Source: Sphaerisporangium corydalis (GTDB taxonomy: Bacteria > Actinomycetota > Actinomycetes > Streptosporangiales > Streptosporangiaceae). From it: a stretch of 64,000 bases of DNA. Of this stretch, positions 16,813-24,438 are shown piece after piece. Where the stretch lies: assembly GCF_025506355.1 (NCBI RefSeq), contig NZ_JANZYP010000018.1, positions 62,001 through 126,000 on the forward strand, given 5' to 3'. Each line of letters opens with the position of its first letter. The stretch's first letter is position 1. Position numbers and translations under genes: made by a program. The notes below the pieces were generated by a model. That model saw nothing but the letters and a program-made list of their open reading frames with translations. It did no database searches and had not been told where the DNA came from.

Positions 16813-19501
16813 TCTTCCCGCCGACCAGGGCGAGGTTCTGGATGGCCGCCAGGCCGTACAGGGCGGTGGTGTTGGTGGACACCCACGCCGCCTCGTCGGT
16901 CGGGTTCAGCGTCGTACCGACCTTCTCCGCCCGCCAGGGCAGGTCCGGGGCGTAGCCGTCGCCGGTGTAGAACTCCCGCCACGCCCGCGCGGCCAGGTCG
17001 TCGCGCCCGAGCCGGACCGCCGCGTACGCGGTGAGGCGCGAGTGGCCCTGGCGCAGGATCAGGTTGCCGAACGCGGCCCCGGTCTCCGCGGTCTGCTCGG
17101 CGGCGGTCCCGTTGAACAACCGGCAGTACTGCAGCCACGCGCGCTCGAACTCCGGCATGTCGACCAGGTCGATGAGCTCGGCGCAGATCTCCACCTCGCC
17201 GAACATGGCCGACAGGTGGGAGACCGCGACCTTCTTGGCCGCCGGGGCGAACTCGCCGGTGGTGAGGCTGTAGAGCCCCTCGCCGGTGACGAAGCCGTTG
17301 GGCATCGCGGCGATCGTGCGCATGGTCGCCTTGAGCTTCCGCTCGGCGACCGGGTCCCCGCCGCGTTCCCATTCGGTGAGCCAGGCGGCGGCCAGCCCCG
17401 ACCAGTCGGTGCCGAGGCCGATCGCCAGCGCCTCCGGGTCCGGCGTGTACGGCTCGGTGCGGATCTTGCGCAGCGGGTCGAGCGCCATGAAGGTCCGGTC
17501 GGAGTCGACCAGGGCCCGCATGAGGTCGCCGGCCCGCTCGTCGGCGGTGAGGTAGTAGAAGATCCGCCGGTAGGCCGCGGTGGAGATGCGCTGCTGCTTG
17601 GCGCTGCACCCCCAGTGCTGCACGTTGTGCCGGGTGCCGAGCCCGGCCCAGGGGCCGAGGTGGTACACGTCCACCTCGCCGGTGTGCCGGGTCATCGCCT
17701 CGGCGAAACGGTAGACGTCGGCCCGGCCCGAACGCAGGAAGGCGTACCACAGCCACAGGTCCGGCGACAGCTCGGAGTTGTCCCACGCGTACCCGCCGAC
17801 GTCGTACCGCCACACGCGGCGGTCGGTGTCGAAGGTGTGCATGATGTCGCCGTGGTTCCAGAACCCGTACCAGTGCCGCTGCTCGACCTGCGCCCTGTAG
17901 AAGGAGAACAGGAAGTCCAGGTGGTCCTCGACCGCCGTCGCGGCCGGGCTGGAGCGGTCGACCGGGGAGAACAGGCCGCCGAACACCTTGGCCGCCACCA
18001 GGTGCCCGACCGGGTTCACCACCTGGGGCGGTACGCGCACGGCGTCCGCCATCGCGGCCAGCCGGGCGGCGTCGGGGGTCGCCCCGAGCGCCCAGAACGT
18101 CAGCTCGCTGGTGCGCGCGACGCCGTACGGGGTACCGAACCCGGGCTCGTAGTCCTCGTAGGTGATCTCCAGCCCTTGGAGCTGCTCGGGGTAGGTGTCC
18201 TGGCCCATCCCGTCGTGGTAGAACCGCGTGTCCATCGGACCGGCCTCCGGCGACCACATCCACACGGTCACCTCGGCCTCGTCCGACGCGGCGCCGCGGA
18301 TGTCGAGCTGGGCGGGGTGGCGCTGCCAGAAGTCGCGCAGCCCGAACGCCAGCCCGCCCGAGACCCCGCCCGCGTACCCGAACCCGGAAGCCTGGCGGCC
18401 CTGGTCGACGTCCACCCAGCCGAAGCCCTTCGCGGTCCGCTTCTTGATCGAGAAGCCGCCGGAGGTGAGCTGGCTGAGCGTGTGGTCGCCCCAGGCGGGG
18501 ATGAGCCCCACCCGGCCGCTCACCCGGGTGTCCCAGGTGGAGATGGCGGGCAGCCGGGTGCCGGCGACCTGCGCGGCCCGCACCGCGGCCCCGGGGTCCC
18601 TGCGCAGGCCGGTGATCCCCTTGACCGCCTCGGCCAGCATGCCGTGCCCGTCGCCCACGAACCGCACGTGCCGGTCGTACTGCTCGTCGCGCATGGGGAC
18701 GGAGAACCGCACGCCGAGCCCGGCGATGAAGTCGTGGCGCCCGTCGCGGTCGAAGACGAACGTGTGCATCATGCGGATGCTGTCGGCGCCCGCGTAGAAG
18801 TAGAGCCGCACGGTGAACGGCAGCCAGGTCGCGCCCTTCTTGCTCTGGTGCCGGCCCTCGACGCGGACCACCGCGCGGACCGGGCCCGGCTGTTCGACGG
18901 TGACCTTCCTGACGTCGCTCAGGTACCGTTCGCGCCGCGTCGTGCCCTCCTCGTCGTCGTCGATCCTGTCCTGCCGGAGGTTGACGAGCCGCCCGCGGCG
19001 CGCGATCTCGGTCTCTCCCCGCCAGACCTGGCCGATCAGGTCGGGGCCGTCCTTGCGGATCCGGGCCCTGATCACGCCGGTGTCCACGTCGACGTGGTTC
19101 TTCGCGTCCTTGACGGTGACCGGCGCGGCGGGGGCGGCGGGCGTGCCCGCCCTGAGGGTGTACCCCTCGGCGGGCACGCCGTCGGAGATCGCGTGCGCGG
19201 TCCACTTCAGGGAGCCGTCGGGCCAGTAGGCGAGCGGCCAGCTCTGGACGGGGACGGCGGCGCCGTCGGCGGCGGCCAGCGCGAAGGACTGTTCCTTCGG
19301 CACCACCCCCTTGGGCCAGGGAGTGCCCCAGGTCGATCCGGTGGGCAGGGCGGGCCGGTCCTCGAGCCACCTCAGCGCCACCTCCGGCACGGGGGCGGCC
19401 GGGGCGGCGGAGCGCGGGACCGAGAGGGACAGGGGCAGCGCGGCGCCGGCGCCGGTCGCCACCATCCCCTTCAACACGTCTCGCCGGGCGATTTCAGGCA
19501 T
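16724..19501 (-). CDS. Secreted exo-rhamnogalacturonan lyase-like protein (PL26 / YetA-like)
   Basis: 925 residues from the ATG at 19501, with GGAGGTG upstream. The N-terminus is a Tat signal: ARRDVLKG followed by an Ala-rich hydrophobic stretch. The mature part begins LRWLEDRPALPTGSTWGTPWPKG and continues WPDGSLKWTAHAI, which I recognise as the first beta domain of the Penicillium exo-rhamnogalacturonan lyase family. A middle beta domain and a helical (alpha/alpha)-type C-terminal half (about 480-900, with WYGFWNHGDIMHTFD and WDNSELSPDLWLWYAFLRSG) follow. It would release unsaturated galacturonyl-rhamnose units from pectin. The last 29 codons run antisense to the sensor-kinase gene and end in a low-complexity tail. 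The family call is from memory of motifs; a lyase of another pectin class is possible. Confidence 0.72.
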   Translation of the reverse strand: MPEIARRDVLKGMVATGAGAALPLSLSVPRSAAPAAPVPEVALRWLEDRPALPTGSTWGTPWPKGVVPKEQSFALAAADGAAVPVQSWPLAYWPDGSLKWTAHAISDGVPAEGYTLRAGTPAAPAAPVTVKDAKNHVDVDTGVIRARIRKDGPDLIGQVWRGETEIARRGRLVNLRQDRIDDDEEGTTRRERYLSDVRKVTVEQPGPVRAVVRVEGRHQSKKGATWLPFTVRLYFYAGADSIRMMHTFVFDRDGRHDFIAGLGVRFSVPMRDEQYDRHVRFVGDGHGMLAEAVKGITGLRRDPGAAVRAAQVAGTRLPAISTWDTRVSGRVGLIPAWGDHTLSQLTSGGFSIKKRTAKGFGWVDVDQGRQASGFGYAGGVSGGLAFGLRDFWQRHPAQLDIRGAASDEAEVTVWMWSPEAGPMDTRFYHDGMGQDTYPEQLQGLEITYEDYEPGFGTPYGVARTSELTFWALGATPDAARLAAMADAVRVPPQVVNPVGHLVAAKVFGGLFSPVDRSSPAATAVEDHLDFLFSFYRAQVEQRHWYGFWNHGDIMHTFDTDRRVWRYDVGGYAWDNSELSPDLWLWYAFLRSGRADVYRFAEAMTRHTGEVDVYHLGPWAGLGTRHNVQHWGCSAKQQRISTAAYRRIFYYLTADERAGDLMRALVDSDRTFMALDPLRKIRTEPYTPDPEALAIGLGTDWSGLAAAWLTEWERGGDPVAERKLKATMRTIAAMPNGFVTGEGLYSLTTGEFAPAAKKVAVSHLSAMFGEVEICAELIDLVDMPEFERAWLQYCRLFNGTAAEQTAETGAAFGNLILRQGHSRLTAYAAVRLGRDDLAARAWREFYTGDGYAPDLPWRAEKVGTTLNPTDEAAWVSTNTTALYGLAAIQNLALVGGKITPPFPWSPTRSEAGSAARSGRPSGSPPR

Positions 19502-19554
19502 GGCTGAACTACACCTCCGTGCATGGCTGGTCAGGTCAGTTGTGCGGTGGTGTC

Positions 19555-19593
19555 GGTCGTTCTGGTCGTTCGGTCGTTCTGGTCGGTCGTTCT
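19555..19593. repeat. GGTCGTTCT short tandem repeat before the lyase gene
   Basis: The 9-nt word GGTCGTTCT or its 8-nt form occurs four times in 39 nt (19555, 19564, 19572, 19585), in the 110-nt gap between the DUF624 gene and the lyase gene. No function is evident. Confidence 0.8.
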
Positions 19594-19611
19594 GGGCGTA
19601 CGGTCGCGGTC

Positions 19612-20157
19612 TCAGGCGTGCGAGGGCGAGCGCCGGGCGTCGACGGCGACGGCGGCGAGGACGAGCTGGCCGAGGGCCAGCGGGGTGACCACGGGAAAGG
19701 ACGAACTGATGATCACGGCGGTGGCCGAGGCCATCGCCAGCAGTGCCGTGCCGTACAGGTCGGCCCGTACCGCCGCGCGGAGGACCGCCGGCCAGCCGAG
19801 CCCCGGGCGCCACGCCGCGGCGCACCGCAGCGCGAGCCCGGCGGCGGCCAGTGCCACGACCGGCACCAGCACCGCGAGCGCCTCGTGCCCGGGCAGCCCG
19901 GCCCGCACCGCCACCGCGTCCAGCAGCAGCGCCAGGCCCGCCGCCGCCGGAGCGGCGAACCCGAGCGGACCGGTCCTGGCCACGGCGAGCAGGCGGCGGG
20001 CGTAGGGGCGCACGCCGACCGAGGTCCGCTCCTCGTCGCGCAGCAACGCGCACCCGGCGGTCAGCGCGGCGAACGCGGTGACCAGCGGCAGCGAGGCGAG
20101 GAACACCAGCACCCCCAGCAGGAGCGACTCCGAAAGGAGCGTCAGGCGGCGGCTCAT
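19612..20157 (-). CDS. DUF624 (YesL-like) membrane protein
   Basis: 181 residues from an ATG that overlaps the permease stop (ATGA). It has about four membrane segments: an opening LLSESLLLGVLVFLASLPLVTAFAALTAGCALLRDEE, then segments near 75-95, 100-125 and 140-165. The opening pattern, with LP followed by an Ala-rich turn, is typical of DUF624. YesL of Bacillus subtilis, of this family, is encoded in its rhamnogalacturonan operon, which fits the location between a sugar importer and a pectin lyase. The molecular role of the family is not established. Confidence 0.65.
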   Translation of the reverse strand: MSRRLTLLSESLLLGVLVFLASLPLVTAFAALTAGCALLRDEERTSVGVRPYARRLLAVARTGPLGFAAPAAAGLALLLDAVAVRAGLPGHEALAVLVPVVALAAAGLALRCAAAWRPGLGWPAVLRAAVRADLYGTALLAMASATAVIISSSFPVVTPLALGQLVLAAVAVDARRSPSHA

Positions 20158-20981
20158 CCCTTGAGTCCCGAGGTGGCAAGGCCCTGGACCAGGAAGCGCT
20201 GGAAGGCGGCGAAGAACAGCAGGATCGGCAGGAGGGAGAGCACCGACAGGGCGAACATCGGCCCGAAGGAGGAGGCGCTCTCCTGCAGGTCGACGAACAT
20301 GCGCAACGCGAGGGGCAGCGTGAGCTTGTCCGGCGAGGACAGGTAGATCAACTGGGTGAAGAAGTCGTTCCAGGTCCAGATGAACGTGAAGATCGCCGTC
20401 GTGATCATCGCAGGCTTGATCAGCGGCAGCGTGATGTGGGCGAAGATCCTGATCGGGCCGCAGCCGTCGATCCTGGCGGCCTCGTCCAGATCGCGCGGGA
20501 GCTGCCGGATGAACTGGACCATGAGGAAGACGAAGAACGCGTCGGTGGCCAGGAACTTCGGCAGCACCAGCGGCCAGAACGAGTCGACCATGCCGAGCCG
20601 CTGGAAGATCGTGTACTGCGGGATCAGCACCACGTGCTGCGGGAGCATGATCGTGGCGAGCATGAACCCGAACAGCGGCGCGCGCAGCCGGAACCGCAGC
20701 CGCGCGAACGCGTAGGCCGCCAGCGAGCAGGTCACCACGTTCCCGATCACCGCGCCGCCCGCGACGATCGTGGAGTTGACGAAGTACCGCCAGACCGGGA
20801 TCTCGGCGGGCCCGAGCACCGAAGCGTAGTTGTCCAGCGTCAGCGACCCGGCCCACAGCCCGACGCTGGAGGCGATGCTGGCGCCCGGCTTGAACGAGCC
20901 GGCGACCAGCCACAGGATCGGGTACAGCATGACGGCCAGCACGGCCAGGACGACCACGTGCCAGACGACGCGGCGGATCAC
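20154..20981 (-). CDS. Sugar ABC permease (MalG-type)
   Basis: 275 residues from a GTG at 20981 directly behind GGAGGTGAGGAG. It has six membrane segments, and the EAA motif is ELDEAARIDGCGPIRIFAHITLPLIKPA. It is the second channel half of the importer at 20154-23298. No ATPase gene is present in the operon; in actinomycetes such importers usually borrow one shared MsiK-type ATPase. The start region lies in one copy of a duplicated operon junction, so a 12-codon chimeric reading frame separates it from the upstream permease. Confidence 0.88.
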   Translation of the reverse strand: MIRRVVWHVVVLAVLAVMLYPILWLVAGSFKPGASIASSVGLWAGSLTLDNYASVLGPAEIPVWRYFVNSTIVAGGAVIGNVVTCSLAAYAFARLRFRLRAPLFGFMLATIMLPQHVVLIPQYTIFQRLGMVDSFWPLVLPKFLATDAFFVFLMVQFIRQLPRDLDEAARIDGCGPIRIFAHITLPLIKPAMITTAIFTFIWTWNDFFTQLIYLSSPDKLTLPLALRMFVDLQESASSFGPMFALSVLSLLPILLFFAAFQRFLVQGLATSGLKG

Positions 20982-21035
20982 CTCTCCTCACCTCCGTGGA
21001 CGCGGCGGATCACCGTTCGTCACCTCCGTAGTGGA
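20969..21035. repeat. Tandem duplication of the permease-permease junction
   Basis: Two near-identical copies, 20969-21000 (32 nt) and 21001-21035 (35 nt, including a small insertion), share CGCGGCGGATCACC and TCACCTCCGT. The distance between equivalent TCA (stop) trinucleotides is 32 nt. The left copy holds the downstream start and the right copy the upstream stop. Confidence 0.88.
20978..21013 (-). CDS. Chimeric 11-residue mini-ORF between the two permease genes
   Basis: GTG at 21013 to TGA at 20978-20980, encoding MIRRVHGGEER. The start overlaps the upstream permease stop (GTGA) and the stop overlaps the downstream permease start (GTGA). Its first residues match the N-terminus of the downstream permease (MIRRV) and its last the C-terminus of the upstream permease (VHYGGDER). 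It arose by tandem duplication of the junction at 20969-21035. It probably matters, if at all, as a translational bridge rather than as a peptide. Confidence 0.45.
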   Translation of the reverse strand: MIRRVHGGEER

Positions 21036-21966
21036 CCCAGGACCGGGCCGATCTGAAGATCAGCGTGGTGACCAGGGCGATGCCGAGCAGCAGCAGCCAC
21101 GCCATCGCCGACGCGTAGCCCATCTTGAAGTCGACGAAGCCCTTCTGCCACAGGTAGAGCGTGTAGAACAGGGTGGAGTCCCCCGGGCCGCCGGTGCCGT
21201 TGCTGACGATGAACGCCGCGTTGAACACCTGGAAGGCCCTGATGGTGTCGAGCACCAGGTTGAACAAGATCACCGGCGAGAGCATGGGCACGGTGATCGA
21301 CCGCAGTTGCCGCCACCACCCCGCGCCGTCCACCGCCGCCGCGTCGTACAGCTCCGGCGGGATCTGCTTCAGCCCGGCCAGGAAGATCACCATCGGGGCG
21401 CCGAACTGCCAGATGCCCAGCAGGACGAGCACCAGCAACGCCAGGCCCGGATCGGTCACCCACCCGCCCGTGCGGACCCCGAAGAGCGACAGCACCTGGT
21501 CGGCGGCCCCGTCGGTGGAGAACAGCGCCCGCCACACCAGCGCCACCGCCACGCTCGCGCCGAGCAGGGAGGGGGCGTAGAACGCCGAGCGGTACACGCC
21601 CTGCGCGCGGCTCGCGCGGTTCAGCAGCAGGGCCACGGCGAGCGCCGCCACCAGTTGCACCGGTACCGACAGCAGCACGTACTTCACCGTCGCCCAGACC
21701 GCGCTCAGGAAGTGGGCGTCCTCCCCGAACAGGCGCGCGTAGTTCGCGAAGCCGACGAACTTCGGCGAGGTGAACAGGTCGTAGTCGGTGAAGGACAGGT
21801 ACAGGGAGGCGAGCATGGGGCCGAGCGTCAGAAGCACCGCGCCCGCGACCCACGGCGACAGGAACAGGTAGGCCACGCCCGGCCGCTCACCGTAGGACCC
21901 CTTGGCCGGCGCCGGAGCGGCCGGGGCCCGCCCCCGCTCCAACGTGGACGCCCGCGCGCTCACCAC
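21010..21966 (-). CDS. Sugar ABC permease (MalF/UgpA-type)
   Basis: 318 residues from a GTG at 21966 (a second GTG follows at once). A basic Pro/Ala-rich head of about 28 residues precedes AYLFLSPWVAGAVLLTLGPMLASLYLSFTDYDLF, the classical start of this permease group. There are six membrane segments, and the EAA loop is ELYDAAAVDGAGWWRQLRSITVPMLSP. It forms the transmembrane channel with the MalG-type protein. It starts 6 nt after the binding-protein gene. Confidence 0.88.
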   Translation of the reverse strand: MVSARASTLERGRAPAAPAPAKGSYGERPGVAYLFLSPWVAGAVLLTLGPMLASLYLSFTDYDLFTSPKFVGFANYARLFGEDAHFLSAVWATVKYVLLSVPVQLVAALAVALLLNRASRAQGVYRSAFYAPSLLGASVAVALVWRALFSTDGAADQVLSLFGVRTGGWVTDPGLALLVLVLLGIWQFGAPMVIFLAGLKQIPPELYDAAAVDGAGWWRQLRSITVPMLSPVILFNLVLDTIRAFQVFNAAFIVSNGTGGPGDSTLFYTLYLWQKGFVDFKMGYASAMAWLLLLGIALVTTLIFRSARSWVHYGGDER

Positions 21967-21972
21967 CCCCGC

Positions 21973-23298
21973 TCACCCGGCCAGGGTCTGCTGGGCCTCG
22001 GCGTAGTACCGCTTGGCGGCGTCGGCCGGGGTCGCCTTGTCGTACATCACGTCCTGGTAGTACTTGTCGAACAGCGTGAACAGCGCGCCCGCGCCCTTCG
22101 GCGGCGCCGGCGGCCCGACCTTGATCTTGCCGGCGATCAGCTCCTCGTAGTCGTAGACCTGCTTCCACGACCCGGTCAGCCCCGACGCGACGGCCGTCCG
22201 GTTGGTCATGTTGGCGGGCAGGCCGCGCGACATCCCGAGGATCTTGGCGGCCTCGGGGTCGTTCACAATGAAGTCGGTCAGCTTGAGCGCGGCGGCCTGC
22301 TGCTCCGACCGGGCGGACACGCTGATCAGCATCGGCGGCTCGCCGTAGATCCCGGACTCGGCGCCGACCTGGGGCGGCGGCGCGAGCTTGTAGTCGTTGT
22401 CGTAGGCCTTCCAGGCGTCCGGGGCCACGGTGGAGTCGGGCTGGAACTCCGACGCCGACAGCTTGCGCGGCAGCGGGGTGCCCGCCGGGTTCACCGCCGT
22501 GATCTCACCGGGCGTGGTGGCGCCCGCCTTGCGGAACTTGGTGGCCATCTCCCACCAGGTCACGACGTCCTGCTCGGTGTAGCCCAGCTTGCCGTCGGCG
22601 GCGTACAGGCCCTTGCCCTGCTGGGAGAGCCACACCTTGAACCACGACTCGATCCCGCCGAAGTCGCTGGCGCCGTAGACCTTGCCGCCGGTCTCGCCGG
22701 AGACCTTTTTCGCGGCCTCGAAGTAGTCGTCCCAGGTCCAGCCGAGCGCGGGCTCCTTGGCCCCGGCCTTCTCCCACAGCACCGGGTTGTAGATCATCAC
22801 CATGGCGGTCTGCCCGAGCGGGAGGCCGAAGAGCCGGTCGCCGAGCGTGCCGAGCCCCATGACCTCCTTCTTGAGGTCGGCGGTGTGGATCTCCTTGCCG
22901 ACGTGCGACCTCAGGTCGAGCACGACGTTGCGCTCGGCGTAGTCCTGCAGGTGCCGGTCGCTCATCTGCATGACGTCGGGCGCGTTCCCGCCGGCGGTCT
23001 CGGTGGCGAGCTTCTGGAAGTACGCGTCGTAGATCGCGGTGCTGGTGACGACCTTGATGCTCGGGTTCTTCCTCATGAAGAGCTGGACGGCCTCGTTGGT
23101 GATCTTCGCCCGCTGCTCGCTCCCCCACCAGGCGAACCGGATCGTCACCTTCCCGTCCCCCGCCGCCCCACCGCCCCAGCACCCGCCCAGGGCACCGACC
23201 AGCCCGGCCGCCAGGACCACCGCCAGCCCTCGGCGCCACCCCCCTCCCGCCACCCTCCCGACCACGGACGCCCCTGCCGGACCCTTCCGTACGCCCAT
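21973..23298 (-). CDS. Sugar ABC importer, substrate-binding lipoprotein
   Basis: 441 residues, ATG preceded by AGAGGAGATGAG. The lipoprotein signal ends in LGGC with Cys40. The mature part has the family-1 solute-binding pattern: VTIRFAWWGSEQRAKITNEAVQLF, PDVMQMSDRHLQDYAERN, and AMVMIYNPVLWEKAG. It is the first gene of the operon that ends in the pectin lyase, so rhamnogalacturonan-derived disaccharides are the likely cargo. A perfect LacI-type palindrome sits about 24 nt upstream of the start, in the 5' leader. Confidence 0.86.
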   Translation of the reverse strand: MGVRKGPAGASVVGRVAGGGWRRGLAVVLAAGLVGALGGCWGGGAAGDGKVTIRFAWWGSEQRAKITNEAVQLFMRKNPSIKVVTSTAIYDAYFQKLATETAGGNAPDVMQMSDRHLQDYAERNVVLDLRSHVGKEIHTADLKKEVMGLGTLGDRLFGLPLGQTAMVMIYNPVLWEKAGAKEPALGWTWDDYFEAAKKVSGETGGKVYGASDFGGIESWFKVWLSQQGKGLYAADGKLGYTEQDVVTWWEMATKFRKAGATTPGEITAVNPAGTPLPRKLSASEFQPDSTVAPDAWKAYDNDYKLAPPPQVGAESGIYGEPPMLISVSARSEQQAAALKLTDFIVNDPEAAKILGMSRGLPANMTNRTAVASGLTGSWKQVYDYEELIAGKIKVGPPAPPKGAGALFTLFDKYYQDVMYDKATPADAAKRYYAEAQQTLAG

Positions 23299-23321
23299 CT
23301 CATCTCCTCTGAAAGCCCTGA

Positions 23322-23337
23322 TGGAAAGCGCTTTCCA
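23322..23337. promoter_or_regulatory. Perfect 16-bp palindrome, LacI-family type operator
   Basis: TGGAAAGCGCTTTCCA is a perfect inverted repeat with the central CG expected of a LacI-family operator, located between the likely promoter and the start of the binding-protein gene at 23298. A weaker relative, TTAGCGCTCA, lies at about 23371-23380. No LacI gene lies next to this operon. The rest of the 287-nt gap to the vapC gene is AT-rich around 23440-23475, a plausible promoter area for the minus strand. Confidence 0.7.
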
Positions 23338-23585
23338 AGCATGCTGCCGAAACGCGCGGCACCCTCGTTGTTAGCGCTCACTTTCAACGCGCCCGGCGGG
23401 CCCTCGATACCCGCCGACCGCCACCCGCCGCACGAACCTCAGTTTTTACAAAGTCTTTACCGCGCATTAAAACGTTCGCGTCAACGAAGCACAACCCCCC
23501 GCGCGACGATCCTCACCCGGCCACCGCCCCTCACCCGGACGCGCCGCGCCGCCCCCTCCCCAGGCCCCGGCCCCGCCCGCCCCGG

Positions 23586-23996
23586 TCAGGCCGGGCGCAG
23601 GAGTTCGACGAGATCGGGCGCGATACCCGGAAACTTACGGTCCGCCGTGAGCAGGACATCGGCTCCCCCTTCGCGAGCGCTCGCGACGATGAGCGCGTCC
23701 GGCATGCGGACGGTCAGGTCACGGGCCCTGAGCCGGGCCGCGGCCTCCGCCGTCACCTCGTCCACCGCCAGGATCCGGTCGATGGCGGAGTCGCGGAACT
23801 CCGCGAGCGCCTTCTCGGCCCCCGGACCCCGGCGGACCGCGCCCACCCGCAGCTCACTCCAGGTGATCACGGAGATGGCGAAGGAGGCGGCCTCGCCCTC
23901 CCAGCGGCGGACCGCGGCAAGGGCGTCCAGGTGGAGCGTGTCATCAGGGTCGAGGAGGCTGGAGATGATGTTGGTGTCGAGCAGCACGGTCGGCAC
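23586..23996 (-). CDS. VapC family PIN-domain ribonuclease toxin
   Basis: 136 residues. The PIN acidic residues are all present: Asp7 (LLDTN), Glu48 (TWSEL), Asp100 (MPDALI) and Asp119 (TADRKF). PIN toxins are magnesium-dependent RNases that cut tRNA or rRNA when freed from their antitoxin. The start lies 4 nt after the stop of an AbrB-type antitoxin gene, the usual antitoxin-first order. It is probably functional, because no catalytic residue is missing. Confidence 0.88.
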   Translation of the reverse strand: MPTVLLDTNIISSLLDPDDTLHLDALAAVRRWEGEAASFAISVITWSELRVGAVRRGPGAEKALAEFRDSAIDRILAVDEVTAEAAARLRARDLTVRMPDALIVASAREGGADVLLTADRKFPGIAPDLVELLRPA

Positions 23997-24000
23997 GCGG

Positions 24001-24270
24001 TCAGCTCCAGCTCTCGCGGCTCGCCTCGGCGTCCACCGCCTCGGTGAAGCCGGGAACGGTGCCGGTGACGCCGTCGAAGCGGCTGCGGTGCCGCCGGATG
24101 ACGATGTCGCCGTCCTCCTCGGTGATGTCGATCGGATCCCCTGGGCGAAGCCCGAGCTTGCGCAGCACGGCGGCCGGCAGTGTCACCTGGTTCTTGCCGG
24201 AGATGCGCGCCGGCCCCGCCCGCCTGACCCGCGTCCTCTTGCCCTGCCCCATAACCTTTACATTAGCCAT
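24001..24270 (-). CDS. VapB family AbrB-type antitoxin
   Basis: 89 residues from the ATG at 24270; a GTG just upstream (24273) and an ATG at 24252 are alternatives. It has the swapped-hairpin DNA-binding core ISGKNQVTLPAAVLRKLGLRPGDPIDI followed by an acidic C-terminal tail (TEAVDAEASRESW) suited to bind and block the PIN toxin. No strong ribosome site precedes any of the starts, so a leaderless or near-leaderless message is possible. A perfect inverted repeat spans the start region and is the likely self-regulatory operator. Confidence 0.85.
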   Translation of the reverse strand: MANVKVMGQGKRTRVRRAGPARISGKNQVTLPAAVLRKLGLRPGDPIDITEEDGDIVIRRHRSRFDGVTGTVPGFTEAVDAEASRESWS

Positions 24271-24285
24271 CACGAGTAAAGGTTA
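24252..24285. promoter_or_regulatory. Inverted repeat, likely VapBC operator
   Basis: TAACCTTTAC (24252-24261) and GTAAAGGTTA (24276-24285) form a perfect 10-bp inverted repeat with a 14-nt spacer, overlapping the vapB translation start. AbrB-type antitoxins bind such repeats to repress their own operon, so the role is well supported by position and symmetry. Confidence 0.75.
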
Positions 24286-24358
24286 AACGGTGTCACTTCC
24301 GTGCGCAGCCGATTCCCGTCCGTGACCACCTTGGCCCGAGGCCACGGCGGAAGCGCTC

Positions 24359-24387
24359 GGCCCCCGTGCCGTCGGGGCACGGGGGCC
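24359..24387 (-). terminator. Strong hairpin terminator after the CU044_5270-type gene
   Basis: GGCCCCCGTGCC (24359-24370) and GGCACGGGGGCC (24376-24387) form a perfect 12-bp stem with a 5-nt loop, about 40 nt beyond the stop of the minus-strand gene at 24427. There is no U-tract, which is common for actinomycete terminators. Confidence 0.75.
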
Positions 24388-24402
24388 GAGCTTGAGGGTG
24401 CG

Positions 24403-24438
24403 TGCAGGTCAGTGCTTGAGTGCAGGTCAGGGCTTGAC
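24403..24438. repeat. 18-bp tandem repeat carrying the stop codon of the CU044_5270-type gene
   Basis: Two 18-nt units, 24403-24420 and 24421-24438 (TGCAGGTCAGTGCTTGAG and TGCAGGTCAGGGCTTGAC), differ at two positions. The gene's stop (24427-24429) is in the second unit, and the first supplies an equivalent TGA in the same frame beyond it. Confidence 0.88.

Noticed and set aside
16356-19370. 1004-residue open frame on the minus strand over the kinase and lyase genes
   Set aside because: It is very rich in Arg, Ala, Gly and Pro with no fold or motif, and lies in a shifted frame of the lyase gene; a product of high third-position GC.
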